DNA of 64,000 bases from an uncultured delta proteobacterium (GTDB lineage: Bacteria > Desulfobacterota > Desulfovibrionia > Desulfovibrionales > Desulfovibrionaceae): NCBI GenBank assembly GCA_900079685.1, contig LT599018.1, positions 1,769,528 through 1,833,527 on the forward strand. The letters are read 5' to 3'. Below are positions 9,046-16,930 of the stretch, one piece after another. The translations under genes were made by a program, and so were the position numbers. Every line of letters begins with the position of its first letter. Positions within the stretch are counted from its first letter, which is position 1. The notes below the pieces were generated by a model. It had not been told where the DNA came from. It ran no database searches and worked only from the letters and a program-made list of their open reading frames with translations.

Positions 9046-9636
9046 TTAAGCGGCCTTGTTTTCAGGTGCCTCTGGTACAAATATGAGTTCATATGATTCG
9101 CCGCTTTCAGTAGGAATACAGTCAACGATATCCCAATCTGGGATCATGTTATTGACATAGCTTGTCAGGGTTTCTTTCCCCATCAGCCGAAAGAGGTCTT
9201 TGTTGAATGTAACCACAGCAAATTGACCTTCTTCATCGATATCGAAAGAGTCGTTAATCATTTCGCAAAGCCGCTCACAGCCTTCATCTTCAAGGTACAG
9301 GTTCCCATCGTCTCCGTAGTCACCGCCTTCACTCTGCTCAGCAAGCAAGACGTTTTCGTACATCTTTTTAAGGTAAGGCTCTAAAGGCTCACCCTCGAAA
9401 GACCACCAAAGCATCACATAAATGTGTTCAGCTGCACCACTGTTCAGCTTCAAAATACCTTCCTGCCAATCATAAAGCGGGATAAGGTTAGCCACGAAGT
9501 GCGTCAGGTCAGATTCGGTAAACCACTCGGTGATGGACACAGGGAGTTCAACTTCTACCAGAACATGTTCGTCGTTCGCATCGATAGCCATATTCTGCCA
9601 CACCATTTCAGTCAGTTTTTCCAGCTTCGTATTCAT
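9046..9636 (-). CDS. Unknown protein, member 4 of the local family
   Basis: 196 residues from the ATG at 9636, preceded by GGAGG. It seems to be built from two similar halves. The N-terminal half has HVLVEVELPVSITEW...LTHFVANLIPLYDW...IYVMLWW; the C-terminal half has QFAVVTFNKDLFRLMG...LTSYVNNMIPDWDI...YELIFVP. The middle is a very acidic linker. It is paralogous to the gene at 8308-8883. No membrane segment, signal peptide or known motif. The bases before its ATG (GGAGG, then ATATCAACCATG) resemble those before the CI-like gene. Confidence 0.75.
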   Translation of the reverse strand: MNTKLEKLTEMVWQNMAIDANDEHVLVEVELPVSITEWFTESDLTHFVANLIPLYDWQEGILKLNSGAAEHIYVMLWWSFEGEPLEPYLKKMYENVLLAEQSEGGDYGDDGNLYLEDEGCERLCEMINDSFDIDEEGQFAVVTFNKDLFRLMGKETLTSYVNNMIPDWDIVDCIPTESGESYELIFVPEAPENKAA

Positions 9637-10392
9637 GGTTGATATTCCTCCGTAAAGGGGCTATAAGGTTTGGAGTGGGAAGTGCCGAGGACGCTCCGCA
9701 GCTACCGCCCAATTCCGACTATCTTTGAAGTGTAGGATGCGGGCTTCACGGAAGTAAATGTCGCTTGAAAATATTCTTGAAAGATTTTTTGCTCCCGTGA
9801 CGTACCCACAGACCCACCTCCGATTGTGAACGTGAATTGTAGGCAGAAGACCGGGGTCAAAGTAAACTGACGGAAAAATCTTTCTCAAAAAAAAGCTACT
9901 TCTCTTACAGCAGCAAAGAAAAAACGCCATCTGCGACAAGACAGACAGCGTTTTTTTGTTTTATGAATAAAACAACAGTACCGATTTCCGAGACCACCAG
10001 ACGAACCCACCACCCGAACCAGTGAGAGAGACCCACCCATTCCAACAAAATTCAAATCAACAAAAAAATATAACCCAATTTTGTTAATTTTTTCATGTCT
10101 TTATCTTCTTATTCCAGTATTTCCAACATTTTTTGAAATTAGCTACAGTAACCCCGCAGCTTCCCTTTACAGTGTCTTCCCTCCGCATCATCACCCCAGT
10201 TACCCGCAAATCTTGTCTTCCTTGACCTTCCCCGTACCACCCCGATGTGTGCCGCCTTGCGGCAACATATCGCGGGTATTTGCCTTGCAAAGTTGAGAAA
10301 TCCAAGCAGAGCAATAACATTTTGTATGTTTAGAAGTTGCGGACATAGGCATATCTTTGAGCTTCAATCAAAATTGAAAGGAGCGAAAAGCT
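9637..10392. other. AT-rich intergenic stretch without a convincing gene
   Basis: No reading frame here has a credible start and composition. A hairpin at about 9921-9958 (AAACGC...GCGTTT arms with a central mismatch, followed by a T-run) may be a terminator. The rest is AT-rich, with short pyrimidine-rich patches. The promoter of the gene starting at 9636 should lie in the left part, and that of the gene starting at 10393 in the right part. Confidence 0.5.
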
Positions 10393-10689
10393 ATGGACTA
10401 CAACACCTTTGTCGAACTGGTAGAGGGAAGATGTCGGTTGAGCATCGACAAAGACACCATCAACAGGCCCGATGCTGAAAAGAGCGCCATTCTTACGGCT
10501 AAATTTGACTGGTATAAGGAAGTGGGTAAAAACCCTCACTTCAACAGCGTATATAGCATCATGGAGCAGCTATACCCGACGTTTCAGTGGGTAGATGGTT
10601 GTGAGAGATTTCTAGGGGATGAACTAGAGATTCAGGCGTGGTCAAAGACGCTGGCAGAGAGAACTGACGGGTATTGGGCTAATCTATAG
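10393..10689 (+). CDS. Small unknown protein, single-module member 5 of the local family
   Basis: 98 residues with AAAGGAG before the ATG. It looks like one copy of the module that the larger neighbours carry: a start FVELVEGRCRLSID, a strand AILTAKFD, then IMEQLYPTFQW and a final ELEIQAWSK. These match FVAELFPLREW...HFQVSAWW in the protein at 8308-8883 in order and spacing. It is followed by the same class of hairpin as the other members. Function unknown. Confidence 0.65.
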   Translation: MDYNTFVELVEGRCRLSIDKDTINRPDAEKSAILTAKFDWYKEVGKNPHFNSVYSIMEQLYPTFQWVDGCERFLGDELEIQAWSKTLAERTDGYWANL

Positions 10690-10701
10690 CCTGTCATGCA
10701 A

Positions 10702-10745
10702 AGCGGCTCTGGCCTGTGCTTACCGCATGGGCCAGAGCTTTTTCT
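10702..10745 (+). terminator. Hairpin terminator, conserved-loop type, copy 3
   Basis: Stem GCTCTGGCC / GGCCAGAGC and 15-nt loop TGTGCTTACCGCATG, then a T-rich run. In the direction of transcription the loop resembles the inverse complement of the copy 1/2 loop (TGTGC..T...GCATG). Confidence 0.75.
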
Positions 10746-10821
10746 TTCATCTATTTGATTTAATTGAATATATATGAAAAGACGCCGAATCACTCCTTTT
10801 GTTTACCCAGAACGCAAAAAA

Positions 10822-10849
10822 AAGGACTCACGATTTATCGTAAGTCCTT
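10822..10849 (-). terminator. Terminator downstream of tRNA-Ala
   Basis: A 12-bp stem with one mismatch (AAGGACT...AGTCCTT outer arms) is followed on the minus strand by eight T residues, about 10 nt after the tRNA 3' end. Confidence 0.8.
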
Positions 10850-10859
10850 GATTTTCTAG

Positions 10860-10937
<78 letters not shown>

Positions 10938-11010
10938 TAGGGTTTGGCTAGTGCCAATTTCAAAAAAAAGCTGTTCTCGGTGAGGTGTTACTTGGTCAGG
11001 AGAGTTATAC

Positions 11011-11050
<40 letters not shown>

Positions 11051-11429
11051 GGGAGAAAGCGTTATGCCCGATTCAAGTTTCGATGTCAACACCCATTTTC
11101 GCATTATATTTTTTTCCGCAACCGCCCGCATCTCGCCCGGGGCAAGCTCCCGCAAGCGGCAAAGCACCGTGGAGGACGCCGGCGAAAAATTACGGCCCGC
11201 GCCCTTCCATCGTCACCGGCCTGCCTTCCGCCGCCGCAAGAAGAGGGAATTGCCCATTGCACGCGCCGCCGCGCCCGACCGGGCTCCCCCGCGTCCGCCC
11301 GGGGGCTGTTTCCATTCTCCCGCCGGCAACGTCATGAATGATGTTGCTTTCCATAGAGCGATTTTATATTGAAGAGTTACGAGTGCCGTATGGTTCGCCG
11401 CTTTTGGTGCAACTGGCGGGGATAACAAT
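11051..11429. other. Intergenic stretch, no convincing gene
   Basis: GC-rich sequence between the tRNA-Ala fragment and a hypothetical gene. Short open frames exist on both strands, but none has a ribosome-binding site plus coding-like composition. It should contain the tRNA promoter (minus) and the promoter of the gene at 11430 (plus). Confidence 0.5.
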
Positions 11430-12005
11430 ATGCGGAACGCCCGAAATATCTTCTTTTTTGAGAAAAGCCGCCCGGCCGCGCTCCTGCCCTGCCCGGCATC
11501 CTACTTTCCCGCCCGCAAAGGCGCCGGTAACGCGGCCCGGATCGTTCTGCTCTATTTGCTGCTCTTTTTCGTCGCCGCCATCCCCCCCGGCGCCCATGTT
11601 CTGCTTGCCCCCGCTTCCGCCACGGTTTTGGCTGCGCAGCCCCATGACGAAAATGTCTCCAGGCTGGCCCGGCCCCCCGCCGCGCAGCCCTCTTCCCAGG
11701 GCGCGCTCCAGCAATGGCATTTGGAATCCATGCTGCTGTGCGGGCTCACGGGCAAACGCATTCCCCTTGTGGCTTCCCTTTCGGGAGAATTCCAGTGGGC
11801 CGCATACGGGCACGCCAGTGCCGCCTTGCAGCGGAACAGACTGAACCCGGCCCGCCTCCTGGCCTATAATTTTCTCCGCGTCAGCGACGGCGAATGGATT
11901 CCCCTTTGCCGCCCCTTTTCCGGCGAACAACTCTATGCCGGGGCTGTCCGGTCATTTCTCCCCCTACACGGCAACCAGGAGCGTACAAGCGCACTTCCCG
12001 CGTAA
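11430..12005 (+). CDS. Hypothetical protein with one membrane segment
   Basis: 191 residues. Codon use in this frame (GCC, GGC, CTG, CGC) matches the neighbouring genes, which supports it over the overlapping antisense frame. A hydrophobic stretch at about 38-58 (ARIVLLYLLLFFVAAIPPG) could be a membrane anchor or late signal peptide. The C-terminal half (WHLESMLLCGLTGKRIPLVASLSGEFQW) looks globular. I do not recognise the family. It lies about 100 bp upstream of cstA on the same strand and may be cotranscribed, but no functional link is visible. Confidence 0.45.
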   Translation: MRNARNIFFFEKSRPAALLPCPASYFPARKGAGNAARIVLLYLLLFFVAAIPPGAHVLLAPASATVLAAQPHDENVSRLARPPAAQPSSQGALQQWHLESMLLCGLTGKRIPLVASLSGEFQWAAYGHASAALQRNRLNPARLLAYNFLRVSDGEWIPLCRPFSGEQLYAGAVRSFLPLHGNQERTSALPA

Positions 12006-12107
12006 GTTCCGCCCCCCCTCTTTCCGTAGCGTAAATCCTTTCTTCCCGCATCAGGCAACCAACCATGAGTGTTGCTCTGCAGGCACATCATAACCTAAGG
12101 ATTTTAT

Positions 12108-13889
12108 ATGAATATCTTAGTAATACTGATTATTTCATGCTGCTGCTTTGCTGTCGGCGCGAGATTCTACGGGCGCATCGTGGCAAAATGGCTCGGCGAA
12201 GACCCCACCCGGCCGACCCCGGCTGAGGAAATAAACGACGGCACGGACTATGTGCCGACCAACATGAACATCCTTTTCGGGCACCACTTTTCGGCCATCG
12301 CTGGCGCCGGGCCCATCGTCGGCCCGACCGTGGCCATTTTGTTCGGCTTCCTTCCCGTCTGGCTCTGGATCTTGATCGGGGCCGTGCTCATCGGCGCGGT
12401 GCACGACTTCGCCTCCCTTTTCGTCAGCTTGCGCGAACGCGGCAGATCCATTGCGGAAGTGACCAGAGGCGCCCTGGGCACCACCGGGTTTTTCCTGTTC
12501 ATCTGCTTCGCCATTTTGCTGCTCGTGCTGGTGACCTCGGCGTTCCTTTCCATGACCGTGCAGTCCCTGACCAGTACCGCGCCGCTTGAGCAGCTCGGCC
12601 TGCCCGCCGACCAGACCATTCTGGGCACGGTGGTGAAAAACGGCGTAACCCACGGCGTCATCGGCGGCATCGCCTCGACCTCCGTCATCATCATCACGCT
12701 GTTCGCGCCGTTGCTCGGCTACCTCATCTACAAGCGCAACCTGAACACCATGGTCGGCTACGTCATCGCGGCCGTTGTCGCGCTCGGCTCCATCCAGATC
12801 GGCATGACCACGCCCATCACCCTTGATCCCAAGGTCTGGATGCTGGTCATCTCCGTTTACGTAACCCTCGCGGCGGCCCTGCCCGTCTGGCTCATCCTGC
12901 AGCCGCGCGACTTCACCAACGTGCAGATCCTGTACGTCGGCATTCTTGCCATCTTCGTGGCCGTCATTGTCGGCGGGTTCCAGGGCATAACCATCCAGAC
13001 GGCGACGGTGGCCATTGATACGGGCACGGCCAAGCTCGGCGCCATCTGGCCTTTCCTCTTCATCACCGTTGCCTGCGGCGCTGTTTCCGGCTTCCATTCG
13101 CTCGTGTCCACGGGCACGACCTCGAAGCAGCTGGCCAAAGAAAGCCAGGCCCGGAAAATCGGCTACAACGCCATGATCCTCGAAGGCATTCTGGCCACCG
13201 GCACGATCCTGATCGTGGGCGCGGCCCTCTCCCAGCAGGAATACCTCCGCATCGTCTGGCCCGCGCCGGGTGAAGGCGCTTCCAACCCCATTCTGGCCTT
13301 TGCGCTGAGCATGGGCATCATGCTCCATAAGACGCTGGGCATACCCGCTTACTACGGCAGCGTGTTCGGCATCCTGCTGGTGGAAGGGTTCGTCGTGACG
13401 ACCCTTGACGCCGCCGTGCGCCTCAACCGCTACCTCTTCGAAGAACTGTGGCATGTGCTCTTCAAGGGCAATGCCCCCGCGGTCATGCAGAAGATCTGGT
13501 TCAACTCGGGCCTTTCCGTGCTGCTCATGCTCTGGCTGGCCTGGAACAACTCGTTCACGGCGCTTTGGCCGATGTTCGCCACCACCAACCAGTTGCTCGC
13601 GGCCCTGACTTTGCTGGCCGTTACCTCCTGGCTGCTGAAGCGCCGCCGCCAGGCGTGGTTCACCCTCATCCCCGCGACGTTCATGGTGTGCACCACCGTG
13701 GGCGCGCTGTTGATCCTTCTCAACAAGTTCATCGGGCAGATTCAGACGGCCCAGAACATCAGCGGCCCCGCGACGCTCCTGGTCATGGACGTCCTGTGCC
13801 TCGGCCTCGCGATCGGCGTTGTGGCGATGTCCATCAAGGCGTTTATCCGCCTGCGCGGCGAAGGCGCCGGCGCCGACGAACGCGCCTGA
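12108..13889 (+). CDS. cstA: Carbon starvation protein A family transporter
   Basis: 593 residues, highly hydrophobic with many membrane segments. The N-terminal signature GHHFSAIAGAGPIVGP and the following HDFASLFVSLRERGRSI are typical of CstA/BtsT. Known members import peptides or pyruvate in starved cells; the substrate here cannot be told from sequence. It is shorter than E. coli CstA (about 700) and resembles the compact form common in anaerobes. TAAGGA precedes the ATG. No LytS/LytT-type regulator is adjacent, and a strong hairpin follows, so it is probably transcribed alone or with the small gene upstream. Confidence 0.93.
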   Translation: MNILVILIISCCCFAVGARFYGRIVAKWLGEDPTRPTPAEEINDGTDYVPTNMNILFGHHFSAIAGAGPIVGPTVAILFGFLPVWLWILIGAVLIGAVHDFASLFVSLRERGRSIAEVTRGALGTTGFFLFICFAILLLVLVTSAFLSMTVQSLTSTAPLEQLGLPADQTILGTVVKNGVTHGVIGGIASTSVIIITLFAPLLGYLIYKRNLNTMVGYVIAAVVALGSIQIGMTTPITLDPKVWMLVISVYVTLAAALPVWLILQPRDFTNVQILYVGILAIFVAVIVGGFQGITIQTATVAIDTGTAKLGAIWPFLFITVACGAVSGFHSLVSTGTTSKQLAKESQARKIGYNAMILEGILATGTILIVGAALSQQEYLRIVWPAPGEGASNPILAFALSMGIMLHKTLGIPAYYGSVFGILLVEGFVVTTLDAAVRLNRYLFEELWHVLFKGNAPAVMQKIWFNSGLSVLLMLWLAWNNSFTALWPMFATTNQLLAALTLLAVTSWLLKRRRQAWFTLIPATFMVCTTVGALLILLNKFIGQIQTAQNISGPATLLVMDVLCLGLAIGVVAMSIKAFIRLRGEGAGADERA

Positions 13890-13906
13890 GGCGTCTCTCA
13901 CACTCC

Positions 13907-13949
13907 ATAAAACAAGCGGCGGGCAAAATGTCCGCCGCTTGTTTTATGC
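13907..13949 (+). terminator. Terminator after cstA
   Basis: A perfect 17-bp stem (13907-13923 with 13933-13949) and a 9-nt loop, with TTGTTTTATG on the descending arm. Confidence 0.85.
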
Positions 13950-14078
13950 GGCCCGCGATACCTTCTCACGGAGCGCACGCCGCCGCGCGCGGACTCTGTA
14001 ATTGCTTTTTCCCTGCTTATATGCTCAGTTACCATAACCAAATACGTATAGATCCCCAACTTTCACCGTGAGGACATC

Positions 14079-14702
14079 ATGGACAAAAAAACGCTTATCC
14101 GGAAACTTGACGATGGCGTATCCGCCCTGCGCGGCATACTGGAAGACAACGAGGGATCCACCCTCAAGACGATCACCGCGTCCGCCAAGCAGGGGTTCCA
14201 ATCCCTGAAAACCGCGTTCGAACACAATGAAAAAGCCCAAAAGGCCGTGGCCGAGATAAAAAAACAGTTCGACGACCTGGAAGACGCGGTCAAAAAAGGC
14301 GACAAAAAACTTTCCGCAAAACTCCTTGCCGCCGCCGAGAAAAAAATCAAACAATACCGGGAAAAATTTGACGATGCCGCCCCTGCCTCCCGCTCGACCG
14401 AAGGGCGGGAAAAAAGCAAAAAAGCCGCACCCAAAGCGCCGGTAAAGGCCAAAAAGGCAACGGCGAGCGCGACCAAACCGGCGAAACCGAAAAAAGCCTC
14501 CCCCAGCGCGTCCAAAACAGCCAAACCCCAAAAAGCCGCGCCAAGCGCCGCCAAAGCGGCGGCCAAGAAAGCCGTCCCGAGCGCATCCAAGCCCGCGAAG
14601 CCGAAAACGGCGTCCCCCAGCGCCTCCAAAAGCGCGGGCAAACCCAAACCGGCGTCATCCAGCGCGGCCAAAAAGCCCGCGACAGCCAAGAAAAAAGGCT
14701 GA
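14079..14702 (+). CDS. Histone H1-like Lys/Ala-rich protein
   Basis: 207 residues. Residues 1-105 are helical and mixed-charge (MDKKTLIRKLDDGVSALRGI), probably a small coiled-coil domain. Residues 110-207 are a low-complexity tail of K, A, P and S with imperfect repeats of the type KPKKASPSASK. Such tails are known in bacterial histone-H1-like proteins and bind DNA or RNA without sequence specificity, compacting the nucleoid. The role here is inferred from composition. GAGGA precedes the ATG, and a GC hairpin follows the stop. Confidence 0.75.
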   Translation: MDKKTLIRKLDDGVSALRGILEDNEGSTLKTITASAKQGFQSLKTAFEHNEKAQKAVAEIKKQFDDLEDAVKKGDKKLSAKLLAAAEKKIKQYREKFDDAAPASRSTEGREKSKKAAPKAPVKAKKATASATKPAKPKKASPSASKTAKPQKAAPSAAKAAAKKAVPSASKPAKPKTASPSASKSAGKPKPASSSAAKKPATAKKKG

Positions 14703-14710
14703 GATACCAA

Positions 14711-14741
14711 AACCCGGCAGCCGCGGAGCGGCTGCCGGGTT
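14711..14741. terminator. Terminator between the H1-like gene and the sirtuin gene
   Basis: A 14-bp stem AACCCGGCAGCCGC with its complement and a 3-nt loop, between convergent genes. Confidence 0.85.
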
Positions 14742-14744
14742 CAC

Positions 14745-15470
14745 TCAGGCCTTGCCCCCGAGATACTCGCCCACCCAGGCCGGGACCATTTTTGTGGCCG
14801 GCCCGTAATGGCCCGCATGAAAACAGCGGGCGTTGAGCGACGGCTCCATGTTGATCTCCACGACCTTGGCCCCGGCGCTTCTTGCCTGGGCCGCGAACCC
14901 GGCGGCAGGGTATACGTTGCCCGACGTGCCGATGGAGACGAAGGTCGAGCATTCGGAGAGCGCCCGCTCTATTTCCGGCATATACAACGGCATTTCCTCA
15001 AACCACACGATATGCGGCCGTAACCGCCCCATTTTTCCTTTGGCTGCTCCCGGAACGGGCCCGCAGGCCGGGCAGGCGTCAAAAACCGACATGTCGCCCG
15101 GCCAGGGCAGCACCGTGCCGCAATGCACGCAACGCGCCTTGAGAAGCTCCCCGTGCATGTGAAAAAGGTTTTTGCTGCCAGCGCGCTCATGCAGGTCATC
15201 CACGTTCTGGGTCACCACGAGCACACTCTCCCCGCTTTCCCGTTCCAGTTCCGCCAGCGCCGCGTGCGCGGCGTTGGGGTTGACGGCGCCGCCCGTCAAC
15301 TGCCGCCGGCGCGCGTTGTAAAAGTCATAGACCAGATCGGGGTTGCGCCTGAACGCGCCCGGGGTGGCGACATCCTCAATCCGGTGTTTTTCCCATAACC
15401 CTCCGGCATCGCGGAACGTGGAAATGCCGCTCTCCTGGCTGATGCCCGCGCCGGTCAGTACGACAATCAT
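14745..15470 (-). CDS. cobB: NAD-dependent protein deacylase, Sir2 family (class III type)
   Basis: 241 residues. It has the NAD-binding GAGIS and FRD motifs near the N-terminus, TQNVDDLHERAG, the catalytic His106 in HMHGEL, and two Zn-binding Cys pairs (C114/C117 and C133/C136). Tyr51 and Arg54 in the YNARRR segment are the Y-x-x-R pair that lets SIRT5/CobB-type enzymes accept succinyl- and malonyl-lysine. Established reaction: lysine deacylation with NAD cleavage to nicotinamide and O-acyl-ADP-ribose; cytoplasmic. It is convergent with the histone-like gene and has its own promoter region at 15471-15626. Confidence 0.93.
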   Translation of the reverse strand: MIVVLTGAGISQESGISTFRDAGGLWEKHRIEDVATPGAFRRNPDLVYDFYNARRRQLTGGAVNPNAAHAALAELERESGESVLVVTQNVDDLHERAGSKNLFHMHGELLKARCVHCGTVLPWPGDMSVFDACPACGPVPGAAKGKMGRLRPHIVWFEEMPLYMPEIERALSECSTFVSIGTSGNVYPAAGFAAQARSAGAKVVEINMEPSLNARCFHAGHYGPATKMVPAWVGEYLGGKA

Positions 15471-15626
15471 GGCAGCCTCCTGTTCATGTGACTCGCGCCA
15501 TTTAAAAATGAAACAACATTTATAAAAGAGTTTATTACCAAAAAATATTTCTGTTGCGTATCTTTACTCTTACTTATATAGCATTACAACCTTGCAGTAT
15601 AAGAACAAAATACCAGCGACCGGAGT

Positions 15627-16826
15627 ATGGATCAGACGTTCCTTTTTCCTCTTTACTCACTTCTCGATATTCACATAAAAACGCTTATTGCTGTTTTATT
15701 TTGGGGCAATCTCGTCGCCGCGACACTTGTTTATTCCTTCATCGCGCTCACGCCCCGCTCCGGGCACGGGAAACACTCCTACAGCTATTTCACGGGCAAA
15801 GTCTTTCAATCCCTGGCCTTTCTGCTTCTTTTTTTCAGGGATCAGATTCCCGACATTTTATCCGTCAACTGCGGCAATACATTTCTTTTTATCGGCTTCT
15901 GCATTGAGGCGGGTTCCGCCCTGGAGGCAATCCACGCGGACAGCCCGAAGGTGCGCAAACTGTGCATCGGCATTACCGCGGCATGCGTCATCCTCTTTAA
16001 CGCCGCCGAGGTAATCCAGCCGGGCGACCCCGCGTTCCGGGTCTTCATCGCCTCCATCTGCGTTTTTCTCACGTTGTGCGTCCCCACGGAACGGCTGCTG
16101 CGTTTCCCCGGCCCCAGCCAGTTCAAACGGGCAGTGGGGGTCTTCTATCTCGTCTTCCTTGCCATGCTGCTGCCCCGGGCGCTGGCGGCCATGCTGTCCC
16201 CGTTCGGCCTGCACAGCAACACGCTCGTCCAGGCCCTGACGTTCCTTTCCCTGGTGCTGCTGCTTGTGTTCAGCCTAGCCGCATATCTTTTTCTTCTCAA
16301 GGAGGAATCGGACAAAGCCCTGAGCGAGATGGCCGCCATGGATACCCTGACGGGCCTGCCGAACCGCCGCACGTTCTTCGCCAAGGCGCAGATAGCCTTC
16401 GCCGGGCATGCGGGGGGAAATACGCCGCTGGCCGTTTTGCATTTCGAACTTGATGATTTCAAAAACGTCAACGCCATCTGGGGGCACAGTTTCGGCGATT
16501 TTTTCCTCAAAAGCTTCGCAACCGCCCTCAAGCGCTCCCTGCGCGCGACGGACACCCCCTGCCGGTACAGTAACGGGGAATTCCTCGCCATCCTTCCGGG
16601 CGCGGACGCGGAACAGGCCATGGCCATAGCGAAACAGGCCCTGGTCGGTTTGAAAAAAACGTTCCTGGAACGCCGCACCGGCCTCATCTTTACCGTCAGC
16701 GGCGGGGTAAGTTCCGGCGTTCCCGCGCCGGACAGCACCCTGGCGGAGTACCTCCGGCAGGCAAACCAGGCGCTGCACATTGCCCAAACGACCGGCAACA
16801 ACAAGGTCGTGCTCTGGAAAAAATAG
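15627..16826 (+). CDS. Membrane protein with a degenerate GGDEF domain
   Basis: 399 residues. About seven hydrophobic segments fill residues 1-225, followed by a GGDEF-type domain (DTLTGLPNRRTFF, then ELDDFKNVNAIWGHSFGD). The active-site signature GG(D/E)EF is replaced by SNGEF at residues 315-319: the two Gly and the acidic residue are changed. By knowledge of the family, such domains usually do not make c-di-GMP and may bind GTP or act by protein contact. The substrate-side residues (N, D and GH..GD) are kept. The sensory ligand is unknown. It is divergent from the sirtuin gene. Confidence 0.85.
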   Translation: MDQTFLFPLYSLLDIHIKTLIAVLFWGNLVAATLVYSFIALTPRSGHGKHSYSYFTGKVFQSLAFLLLFFRDQIPDILSVNCGNTFLFIGFCIEAGSALEAIHADSPKVRKLCIGITAACVILFNAAEVIQPGDPAFRVFIASICVFLTLCVPTERLLRFPGPSQFKRAVGVFYLVFLAMLLPRALAAMLSPFGLHSNTLVQALTFLSLVLLLVFSLAAYLFLLKEESDKALSEMAAMDTLTGLPNRRTFFAKAQIAFAGHAGGNTPLAVLHFELDDFKNVNAIWGHSFGDFFLKSFATALKRSLRATDTPCRYSNGEFLAILPGADAEQAMAIAKQALVGLKKTFLERRTGLIFTVSGGVSSGVPAPDSTLAEYLRQANQALHIAQTTGNNKVVLWKK

Positions 16827-16844
16827 CTCGCCGTTTCCACCGGG

Positions 16845-16899
16845 CGTCACAAGAACACCGCCGCGCGGCCTTTTGCCGCGCGGCGGTGTTCTTGTGACG
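16845..16899. terminator. Very long GC hairpin between convergent genes
   Basis: A perfect 25-bp stem (16845-16869 with 16875-16899) and loop CTTTT. It lies between the stop of the GGDEF-like gene and the stop of nifS. There is no clear U-run, but stability alone may stop both transcripts. Confidence 0.75.
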
Positions 16900-16930
16900 G
16901 GATCCGATTGCCCGGCTCCCATGCGTTTCG

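Noticed and set aside
9661-9939. Minus-strand 92-residue open frame
   Set aside because: No ribosome-binding site, mixed Cys/Arg-rich product without domain character, and it overlaps the probable promoter of the gene starting at 9636.
12135-13901. Long open frame antisense to cstA
   Set aside because: It is a GC-rich shadow frame with a charged low-complexity product; the plus-strand CstA is unmistakable.
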